Origin: Beroe forskalii
Taxonomy: Eukaryota; Ctenophora; Nuda; Beroida; Beroidae
Direction of reading: 5' to 3'
DNA: 64,000 bases
Assembly (NCBI GenBank): GCA_011033025.1
Contig: WFMF01000219.1
Location: forward strand, 186,001 to 250,000
Every line of letters starts with the position of its first letter. Position 1 is the first letter of the stretch. This document shows positions 23,201 to 34,200 of this stretch, in pieces. The notes below the pieces were generated by a model. That model was not told the origin of the DNA, did no database searches, and saw only the letters and a program-made list of their open reading frames with translations. Both the position numbers and the translations under genes were made by a program.

Positions 23201-25269
23201 GTGTCAAAAGTTTCTGCAGCTTTCACATGGCTAGGTACCTTATTCCATAACTTAGGTCCTTGTACCGCAAATGAACTGTCGTAGAGTGTTTGATTTCTCA
23301 AGGAGCTTGACTTTGCTAGTGGTGGGATGACAGCTACCATACCGTTTCTCGATGTCATCTTGAATGAAGTGTCACAGGAATTCGGGACTACATTGTGGAG
23401 AATCTTCAAGATAGTCAGAATGACATATCTCTCCCGTCTACGCTGCAGTGACATGAGCTTCAATTGGGAGAGCCTTTCCCAATACGTCAGATTCTGTAAT
23501 CCAGAAATTCGTCTTGTGAAAGTTCTCTGAACTCCCTCTATCAGTTGGATCTCAGTCACCTTAACAGGGTTCCACAGAGGACAGCAGTACTCCAATGTGC
23601 TTCTAACTAGCGACTTGTAAAAGAGTAGCCATACAAATCCTATCACGAGTTTTAAACACACTGAACACCCAAGATAGTTTGCCAAGATAGCTTGAAACCA
23701 TGGTACCTATGTGTTTCGACCAGCTTAGATCACTTGATACCTCAACTCCAAGGTCTTTGACTTGATCAGCCGGGTAAAGTACTTCTTCTCCAGAGACTCT
23801 GTATTGCAATGTTTCAGCGAAGAAAGGAAGTTCAAGGTTCAAACTATTATGTAGGTGGTTTAGGAGTTCGAACTTCTGCTCATGTAGCTTCATATTGTTC
23901 AAGCGTGACCAGTCAAGAATCCTAAACAGGTCCTCCTGAAGTAGGAGACAATCTTCAAAACAGTCAATCTGTTTGGAGGGGCATAGAATTGAACATGCTA
24001 AACCTGCATGAAACCAGCGCCAAACCCGCATTGGAATGGCGTTGCACCTGCATTAAAACAGCGCCAAACATTCATGAAAAGACGTCAAACCTGCATAATT
24101 TAATCGGCGCCAAATCTGTATGAAATGCATAAGTAATATTGAGATAGCATCCGAGGTGCATTGGACCAGCGCTGCACCCGCGCTAAACCAGCGCTGGACT
24201 TGCACCAAACCGGCGCTAGACCTGCATTAGAGTGGCACAAGACCTGCATTAAACCGGCGCTAGACCTGCATTGCACCAGCGCTGTACCCGCGCTCAACCG
24301 GCGCTGGACCTGCACCAAACCGGCGCTAGACCTGCATTAGAGTGGCACAGGACCTGCATTAGACTGGCGCTGGCACCGCGCTAAACCGGCGCTAAACCTG
24401 CGCCAAACCGGCGCCAAACCGGCATTAGACCTGCACTAGACTGGCGTTAGACCTGCATTAAACCGGCGCTAGACCTGCATTAGACTGGCGCCTGGACAAA
24501 GTGGCAAACGGATCTATGCCCAGTTTTAGTACAAAACTGTATCACTATTCGACTGTATACTGATTTCGACTAAGTTCAAAAAATGCGGTGGGTCGATGGT
24601 ATTTGTGAAAGACGAATGATTCTTTTCGGAACGAGTGACAGCATTGAAACAGAAAGCATGAAATTTGAAATTTTGAAGATCAGATGAAAAGTGACATCAA
24701 CAGTCAAGTGATATCAACAGTGAAGAAAATACAGCGCGTGAACAAACGGTCACACAATTTGATGCGAAACGGAAACCAATTCAACGAAATGGCGCGAAAT
24801 CTACAACGAACTGATTACAACAACTTGGTACGTAAGAACGCGCGCGCAAGAATTTCAGAAGAAATGGCACGTGCCAATGAATGTTCTCGGTGGTCGCGCG
24901 CAGCATTGGCACAATATTTATCTCCTGCCTGATGTAGTATGATGCTAAGGTTACATCAAGCACCACCGGGGAGGGAAATTAAGCGCCTGCATACAGGTAC
25001 ATCCCACAAACAAGATCTGAAGAATTAAGCCCGCAGGCGCAATTCTTGTTTTCCGTAAAATCCCCAAATCTCATTCCACATTTAATATATCTCGTGCAGT
25101 ATTTTTTTTTGCGTTACCTGAACCAGCCATTCGAGCCGGAGCTGAGTGCTATAGCCGCGTAGTCACACCACAGATAGATACACTCCTTGGTCTGTATGAT
25201 GCTCCACTGACACCAGTGGTAAGGGCGGTAAGACACCACTTCCAGGGCATCTTCCGTGTATTGGTCCTC
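20281..25269 (-). CDS. HECTD1: HECTD1 exons 18-20
   Basis: Exon 18 (25269-25118) encodes [20 protein letters not shown] then [19 protein letters not shown] and SGSNGWF, matching family [20 protein letters not shown]. Exon 19 (21023-20950) gives [14 protein letters not shown]. Exon 20 (20403-20281) gives [20 protein letters not shown] and [20 protein letters not shown]. The intron between 18 and 19 spans 4.1 kb and contains the foldback structure. The exon 19/20 phase does not close with the obvious AG; SDSR just upstream of that AG also matches the family, so the true start may lie a few codons earlier. This is the last HECTD1 block recognised. Confidence 0.8.
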
Positions 25270-28200
25270 CTGAGGAGAGATCGGGTGTTACCATGGTTAC
25301 CATGCTGGTTACTGGGTTACCAGGTGGTATTATGCCATATCAGTGGTAAGGGCGGTAAGACACCACTTCCAGGGCATCTTCTGTGTATTGGTCCTCCTAA
25401 GGAGAGATCGGGTGTTACCATGGTTACCATGCTGGTTACTGGGTTACCAGGTGGTATTATGTCATATCAGTGGTAAGGGCGGTAAGACACCACTTCTAGT
25501 GCATCTTCCGTGTACTGGTCCTCCTAAGGAGAGATCGGGTGTTACCATGGTTACCATGCTGGTTACTGGGTTACCAGGTGGGTATTATGTCATATCAGTG
25601 GTAAGGGCGGTAAGACACCACTTCTAGTGCATCTTCCGTGTACTGGTCCTCCTAAGGAGAGATCGGGTGTTACCATGGTTACCATGCTGGTTACTGGGTT
25701 ACCAGGTGGTATTATGTCATATCAGTGGTAGGGGCGGTAAGACACCACTTCTAGTGCATCTTCCGTGTATTGGTCCTCCTAAGGAGAGATCGGGTGTTAC
25801 CATGGTTACCATGCTGGTTACTGGGTTACCAGGTGGTATTATGCCATATCAGTGGTAAGGGCGGTAAGACACCACTTCCAGGGCATCTTCCGTGTACTGG
25901 TCCTCCTGAGGGAATAAGGTGTTACCATTGTTACCAGGCTGGTTACTGGGTTACCAGGTGGTATTATGCCATATCAGTGGTAAGGGCGGTAAGACACCTC
26001 TTCCAGGGCATCTTCCGTGTATTGGTCCTCCTAAGGAGAGATCGGGTGTTACCATGGTTACCATGCTGGTTACTGGGTTACCAGGTGGTATTATGCCATA
26101 TCAGTGGTAAGGGCGGTAAGACACCACTTCCAGGGCATCTTCCGTGTATTGGTCCTCCTAAGGAGAGATCGGGTGTTACCATGGTTACCATGCTGGTTAC
26201 TGGGTGACCAGGTGGTATTATGCCATATCAGTGGTAAGGGCGGTAAGACACCACTTCCAGGGCATCTTCCGTGTATTGGTCCTCCTGGGGGAGATTAGAT
26301 GTTACCATGCTGGTTACTGGGTTACCAGGTGGTATTTTACCATGTTGCCATGGTTACTAAGTGGTAGGGGCGGTAAGACACCACTTCCAGGGCATCTTCC
26401 GTGTATTGGTCCTCCTGAGGGAGATTAGATGTTACCATGGTTACCATGCTGGTTAATGGGTTACCAGGTGTTACCATACTGGTGGTTACTTATACTGGGT
26501 TACCATGTGGTGTTTTAAAACCTGATTATCATGATGATTACTCGGTTACCAAGTCTAGTGGTACATTACCATGCTTTCCATACCATAGTAAGTGGTATTA
26601 AAGGTAATAATGGTTAACACTGGTCATTGATTTTGTAAAGTAGGACTTGGTAACGAAAGATCAATCGAACAATTAATAGATGGTGTGGGATGCTTTTTAA
26701 ATCATATATCTGCTTAAATAATGCTTTTTAGACCTTATAATCTGCTTAAATAATGCTTTTTAGACCTTATAATCTGCTTAAATAATTATTTTTAGACCTT
26801 ATAATCCGCTTAAACTGCTTTTAAAACCTTATCTGCTTTCATCTTCTCGTCAGTGTACGTCTTCGCCGTTCTGGACACGTAGCTGATAACACCGAGTCTA
26901 CAGAAGTGGTCCATGAATATATCTGCTCCTTTATCACAAAGATCCCGGACAATGGAGAGAGCTGGTACTTTGTTCTCCAAACCTTCTTCCTGGAAATGCC
27001 ATAAAATGAATTGTCGCTTTCCGAGGATTAGATTCCAGTGTCCGAATTATCGAAATATCAGTTAGCACTCTAGTTTATATCCACTAGACTGAGTGAACCT
27101 TGAACGGGAATCGAACCAAGGATCTTCCGATCAGGAGCCTTGTAAAATTGATAGATGGACGATTAATAGAAAAGATAAATAGATAAATATCAAGGGCGGT
27201 TCAAATAACCTCTAGCACAGCAGCAATGGTTTCCACTATCTGAGCACTACAGGAGGACACTTCACTCAAACCTGCATCGTCAACTGTATCACCTGTTCGT
27301 GGTTTTATAATCATGAATTGATACTCATTTTCATCAAATTTATTCATGATAGCAAATGATATCTAAAATATCAAATAAATAGAATCATTGATTACTTTAG
27401 AACTCTGATTGCGCGACACTTTTTAAGTTTTTTTATTCACTTTGTTTTTGATACAGCAAAGTCAATGAAATTGTCCCCTCGGGGTTTTCAATCAATCAAT
27501 CAATCAATCATCATTGATTATTTTAAAACCACGCTGCATAAATCTCAAACCTGGTTCGTTGTCCTCAGTTTCTTGACCATCCTTCACGTCAACTTCTTCT
27601 GTTTCAAACGCAGTGTCTTTACCGAGAGTTGCGTCTTTGTCTAGCGTCGCATCCTGTGCATTGGTGTCAAGGTGAAGACACTCAGGGTGAAGTGGGTCAG
27701 TTACATTACGCAATCATACTAACAAGTGATTTGATTCAAGTCAAGTGGTGTCATGTATTCAAATTGAAGTGGTGTCAGAGTATACCGGTGTCAATTAATG
27801 TGGGAGTCAGAGTGAAGTGGTGTCAGAGTTAAGTGGTGTCAGGGTGAAGTGGTGTCAGATCGAAGTGGTGTCAGAGTGAAGTGGTGTCAGAGTGAAATGG
27901 TGTCAGAGTGAAGTGGTGTCAGAGTGAAGTGGTGTCAGAGTGAAGTGGTGTCAGAGTGAAGTGGTGTAAGAGTGAAGTGGTGTCAAAGTGAAATGGTGTC
28001 AGAGTGAAGTGGTGTCAGAGTGAAGTGGTGTCAGAGTGAAGTGGTGTAAGAGTGAAGTGGTGTCAAAGTGAAATGGTGTCAGAGTGAAGTGGTGTCAGAG
28101 TGAAGTGGTGTCAGAGTGAAGTGGTGTCAGAGTGAAGTGGTGTCAGAGTGAAGTGGTGTCAGAGTGAAGTGGTGTCAGAGTGAAGAGGTGGCAGGGTGCA

Positions 28201-31200
28201 GTGGTGTCAGGGTGAAGTGGTGTCAAGGTGAAGTGGTGTCAGGGTGAAGAGGTGGCAGGGTGAAGAGGTGGCAGGGTGAAGTGGTGTCAGGGTGAAGTGG
28301 TTTCAGAGTGCAGTGGTGTCAGAATGAAGTGGTGTCATAGTGAAGTGACGTGATGTCAGAGTGAAGTGGTGTCAGATCGAAGTTTTGTCAGAGTGAAGTG
28401 GTGTCAGAGTGAAGTGGTGTCAGAGTGAAATGGTGTCAGATCGAAGTTTTGTCAGAGTGAAGTGGTGCCAGATCGAAGTGGTGTCAGGGCAAAGTGGTGT
28501 CAGTTGATATGGTATCAGTTGCTATGGTGTCAGAGAAAAACTGGTGTCAATTGAAATACCTTATCGAGAGTAGAGTCCCTGCCGAGTGTGGCATCACTCT
28601 GGGAGGACTCCGACACAGGGGCACACAAAGTCCGGAGGATGTCTGGTGTCGAATACCGAACTATTTTACGAAGAAGCGTCAACGCACTCTTCTTTACACT
28701 GTGAGGAGAATTATTTAGGAGAAACAGTTTAATGAACATAAGGGGTGCGTACAGGGCGCATTAGTTGAATGGTCATTCTTCAACGCACTCTTCTTCACAC
28801 TGTAAGCAGAATTTTAGGGTGCGTTCAGGGTGCGTTGAGCTTGAGGACTTAGACCTTAGGGTGCATCTAAGATGTGTTAAGGGAGCATTAAGAGTAGGGA
28901 ATGGCCAGTTAACCGAACCGAAATACCGGTTAACCGGGCGTTTTCAACCAACCTTAACCGGATTTATTGAGAAATGAAAAGTGGTAGCCGATCGTTTGCT
29001 ACTAACGCCTGACCCGTGGGAGGGCACTACGAACCTAGTGTAAAGAGCAGTCTACAGAGCAGGAAACGACCGGTTAACCGAACCGAAATACCGGTTAACC
29101 GGGCGATTTAAGACCACCGAAACCGTAACCGGCTTCATTACGAACCTGGTGTAGAGGGTACTCCTGAAGATATCAGTGAACTGAGGAATCCAGTAGAGGA
29201 GGTACTTTACGATCAGCTCATCATCCCGCTGCCAACTAGCTGCTTCCTTCGTATCTGAACACATGATTTCTACTCTAATTTAGTGTCTAAATCAGACATG
29301 AGACTCTACTTTAGTCTGTCCAATTGAAAAAAGTAACAAATAATTGGACCTATGGTTTTCCTCGGTTTTTCCTCTGACTTCCCTGACCCCTTTTTGGTAT
29401 TAATACCGGGTAGGAGGTATTGTTACCCCACAGTATCTTCAGACACAGTTTCCTGGCTAGGCCCCTGATTCAGATCACACGATACCCCACTCTCAACCTT
29501 ACTGCTGCCCTCAGCCACCCCCCCTTCTGCCGCCTGGGACGCCGCCTGAGATGCCGCCTTGGTCTTTCCGGTGGCGGGGGAGGGCGCCACCTCGGTGCCA
29601 ACGTGATCACCCTGTAAGTTGAATATTAAGATTGCTAGAAGAATGTTCATAATACTGTATGGAGAAGTTCCAATTTTAGAATTTAAAACGATATTTGGAA
29701 TTTAAATAAAATCAATAAAACAAAATCAATTAAACAAAATTTAAAACAAATTTGAAAAGATATATAATTGCCAACTCCAAAGTTATGATAACCTGTTCAT
29801 CGTCGCCGGAAGAAGAAGACACCGGATCCTGTTCCTCGTCGGACCAATCCGGGAAATACTTGGGTTTGGAAAGCACAGGAGGGGGAGAAGGTTTACCAGT
29901 CTCTGGGGTTGCCATGGGTTCAACTGGGGTTGTCATGGGTTGCCAGGGGTTCAACTGGGGTTGCCATGGGTTCAGCTGGGTTTACCAGGGTGTTTGAAAC
30001 CTCTGGTTCGGTGATAGGAGGGGCGGGATCGGAGTTGGAAGTGGAGGGGGTTTCCCCGTCTGGTTTACTCTCCTCAGCCACCGAGGGGGGCGGTGTGTTG
30101 CCACTCGAGGTGTTGCTTTGGTTACCACTCGAGGTGTTGCCTTGGGTACCACTCGCAGCGTTGCCTTGGGTACCACTGCTGCTAGCGTCATTTGTAGCGG
30201 TTACGTCACCAAGACTAGACTCCGGTATCATCCACTCTCCTGTGAGTGAAAGAGGAATTTTTAAGTCAAAGTAGAAGTTTTATAGAAGATTCTGCTGCCA
30301 ATCGTATAACCAAGCGGTCGTATAATGATGTTACAATCCACCACTTTTAAGCTCTTACCCCTAAAAATGGCGTCACTTATTCACCAATCTAACCCCCTGA
30401 TAATGAAGTCACCCACCTGAGTTCTGTAATTAATCACGTCATTATCAGGGGCTAACGTATTGAGTTAAAGAAGTGAGCCGATGACCCACCTGGGTTCTGT
30501 AAGATGTGGACGACATTATCAGGGGTTAGAGAAGTGAGTTGATGACGTCATTATCAGGGGTTAAAGTAGTGAAAGGCATAAGTCGATGACTTACCTGGGT
30601 TCTGGAGGATGTGGACCACATCCCGATGTCCCTCATCGTTCTTCTCCCGTGCTCTGTCCAGGGGAGTTTTCCCGTCCTCGTCCCGCAGGTCGGGGTTAGC
30701 TCCGCTACGTAGCAACGCTTTGGTGATAGCTGGTCTTCCTGGGAAATGGGAGGAGTTTGCCCGCAGAAATAAGTCAACATTTAAATGGAACAATAATTCC
30801 CAAATTTCCTTGTAAATTTGTCTCGTAAGGTAACGTAGCAACGCTTTGGTGATAGCTGGCCTTCCTGGGAAATGGGAGGAGTTTGCCCGCAGAAATAAGT
30901 CAACATTTAAATGGAACAATAATTCCCAAATTTCCTTGTAAATTTGTCTCGTAAGGTAACGTAGCAACGCTTTGGTGATCGCTGGTCTTCCTGGGAAATG
31001 GGAGGAGTTTGCCTTACGAAATAAGTCAACATTTAAATGGAACAATAATTCCCAAATTTCCTTGTAAATTTGTCTCGTAAGGTAACGTAGCAACGCTTTG
31101 GTGATCGCTGGTCTTCCTGGGAAATGGGAGGAGTTTGCCTTACGAAATAAGTCAACATTTAAATGGAACAATAATTCCCAAATTTCCTTGTAAATTTGTC

Positions 31201-34200
31201 TCGTAAGGTAACGTAGCAACGCTTTGGTGATAGCTGGTTTTCCTGGGAAATGGGAGGAGTTTGCCTTACGAAATAAGTCAACATTTAAATGGAACAATAA
31301 TTCCCAAATTTCCTTGTAAATTTGTCTCGTAAGGTAACGTAGCAACGCTTTAGTGATCGCTGGTCTTCCTGGGGAATGGGAGGAGTTTGCCTTACGAAAT
31401 AAGTCAACATTTAAATGGAACAATAATTCCCAAATTTCCTTGTAAATTTGTCTCGTAAGGTAACGTAGCAACGCTTTGGTGATAGCTGGTCTTCCTGGGA
31501 AATGGGAGGAGTTTGCCTTACGAAATAAGTCAACATTTAAATGGAACAATAATTCCCAAATTTCCTTGTAAATTTGTCTCGTAAGGTAACGTAGCAACGC
31601 TTTGGTGATCGCTGGTCTTCCTGGGAAATGGGAGGAGTTTGCCCGCAGTATTTTATTCTCAACCAATCAACGTACAGTATTGTACAGATCCTGCGCGCTG
31701 ATTGTTGTTGAAAACACTGACAACATGACAACACCTGACAACATCTGACAACACTTGACACCACTGACAACACATGACAACACCTACCAAAGCATGTGGT
31801 TTAGTGGAGACTGCTGGACTGCTGGCCCCTATTCACACCATCTGACAACACTGACATTACTACACCTGACAACATGTGACAACACTGACAACATGACCTG
31901 ACAACACCTACCGAAGCATGCAGTGTAGTGGAGACTACTGGACCGCTGGCCTCTGTTCACAAAAACTCACAACAATCTGACAACACTGATACCACTGACA
32001 ACACTTGACAACACATGACAACACTGGCAACACCTACCAAAACTTGACAACACATGACAACACCTTCCAAAGCATGCAGTGTAGTGGAGACTACTGGACC
32101 GCTGGCCTCTGTTCACATCCGCCCCCTTTTTCACCAGGTAGTCCACCATAGTGAGCGTCCCAAACGCACTGGCCCAGTTCAAGAGCGTCTGTCCTACATC
32201 GTCCATGAAGTTGACATCGTAATTCCCTGGGAAGGTTCAAAATTAAAAAAACTGAAGGGTATGCTCCAATTGCTCAATTTTTTAAAATTCGCTCGTTGCC
32301 GGTCATATCTGAGACTTCAGTAGGTTCATTTATTCATTAGCGCATTTTCTAATCCCCGCTTTTCGACTGTTAATGAAGTTGACAGATCGACATTTCCTGT
32401 GTAGCGTCATATTTGTTTCCATTGTAACAAAAAATGAAGTAAATTTATTACTTCATTTCAAATAAGCTTTTCATTACTCGAAAACTGCTTAAAATCCTTC
32501 AATTTTGTAACCAAGAGTGACATCATTAATGTAATGTTGTTTCTGTGGTTACCAAACGGCTTAGAAACAAATAGGTTTTCATGGCAACTAGAGGATAGTG
32601 AGGGTTACTTAATCGCTGACATAACTGGAACTGAAAGCTCAAGCATTGGTATATCTTTCAGGAAGCAATATTTCAGCAGCATTCACTTGCACACATCAAT
32701 CACCAGTGATAGAAGTTAGGTCATGTTCATAAGTTTCAAAATATATTGCAAATTACCTCCATAATAGGAAATAAACTGCAATTCCCGGGATTATATTAGA
32801 AAATATTCAGAATCTTATATTTGAATTTATTGTGCATTATCAATCTGACAGCTTATATTTCATTTTATATTATCCATGCGGGTTGTGCATTAACTTGAAA
32901 ATTAACAGTTCCACTACCGCCCACGTAAATTAGGATGGAGTGTTGTAAGGTGTAAAAGGTGAAAAAAGTGTAAAAGGTGTAAAAAGTGTGAAAAGTGTGA
33001 AAAGTGTAAAAGTGTAAAAGTTGTAAAAGTGTAAAGGTGTAAAAGTGTAAAAGGTGTAAAAGTGTAAAAGTTTAAAAGGTGTAAAAAGTGTAAAAGGTGT
33101 AAAAGGTGTAAAAGGTGTAAAAGGTGTAGAAGGTGTAAAAGTGTAAATGATGTAAAAGTTTAATAAATGTAAAAATTCACAAAACCTGTCTCCATAAGCT
33201 CAATCAGCCCATTAGAATCCTTGCTCCTGATCCTATCAATCAGCTGCTTGTGATTGGCTGAATCCCCGGAATTAGACGGTGATGTCACGGTGGCTTGGTT
33301 ACTGCGCGGCAGCGCGTTCCTTCCCTCGAACATCAGCAGGAGCAGTAGGTCAATAAACCGCATCGTGTCCAGAACACACCTGGGTAAAACTTGGATGTGT
33401 TCCAAGAAAACTGGGAAAGAAACCAATTGAGATGGGACAATGTCCGAAGAGCAACGTGGGCACTGGGCACTGGGCACCTGTTCGTTACTGGGTTATATTT
33501 GGACACTTATATTTGGACACTTATATTTGGGCACTCCAATTCTCCAAAAAAGCTGCCACAATTCTTAATAATAAACACTTGTCATTAAAACTAAAATCGG
33601 TAACATCCAAACACAAGGAAATATTTTCTCACAAACCTCTCGTTTGCCATAAGAGCGGAACTAAGCGCCTCAGGGAGGTTGCTCTGAAGTAGTTTATTAG
33701 TGATGCTCTCACTGCCACGACACAGTGCAGATAGGAGGGAGATAACCATGCTCACTGTTCCTGAAGGGGAAGGTATAAAGTCAGTAAAATGTTCATGAGA
33801 GGAGATGGTTGGGGGTTTTGATCTGGTCAGTTAAATGTTCCTCAGAGAGTCAGAGGACAAGGGTTGGTTGGTGTTCTAATAAAGTTATTGTTTTGCAGGG
33901 GACTGGGGATAAGTTGTAATCAAGGGATGATATTCTTTGATGCATTGCTAACGACTTACAGCTATAATAATGCAGTTGATAGATAATTACAGGATATAAG
34001 CAGAAGAACGAAACAGGGAGATTTAACTACATTCAATAGCCATTTACTCTTCATTCATAATTGTTTATATGACAATTCTTATATTTTTATCTACAAACTA
34101 CAGTACAGAAGTGCTGAAGTCTGTTCACCAAGTCTTTATAGTTAGTTAGCAAAAAAAATATTATAATTATATCTACATACAGCATTTCAAAATTCATAAT

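Larger units (their letters stand above)
22058..24520. mobile_element. Foldback-like structure with ~510-bp inverted arms
   Basis: The left arm (22058-about 22566) and right arm (about 24012-24520) are inverted copies, including a non-repetitive stretch (GATGCTATCTCAATATTACT in the left arm, its complement in the right) and identical outer ends (GGCATAGATCCGTTTGCCAC). The arms are built mostly of AATGCAGGTCTAGCGCCGGT-type units. The interior holds a GGTAACCATGGTAAC array (22567-23010) and a LINE fragment. Long inverted arms made of internal tandem repeats are the hallmark of Foldback/Galileo-type transposons. No transposase is visible. Confidence 0.78.

Noticed and set aside
25216..26428. Plus-strand frames with [12 protein letters not shown] repeats
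   Set aside because: They are the antisense of the array formed from HECTD1 exon 18 and its intron.
16840..28500. CRISPR array
   Set aside because: Repeats have no regular unique spacers, the genome is eukaryotic and no cas genes are present.
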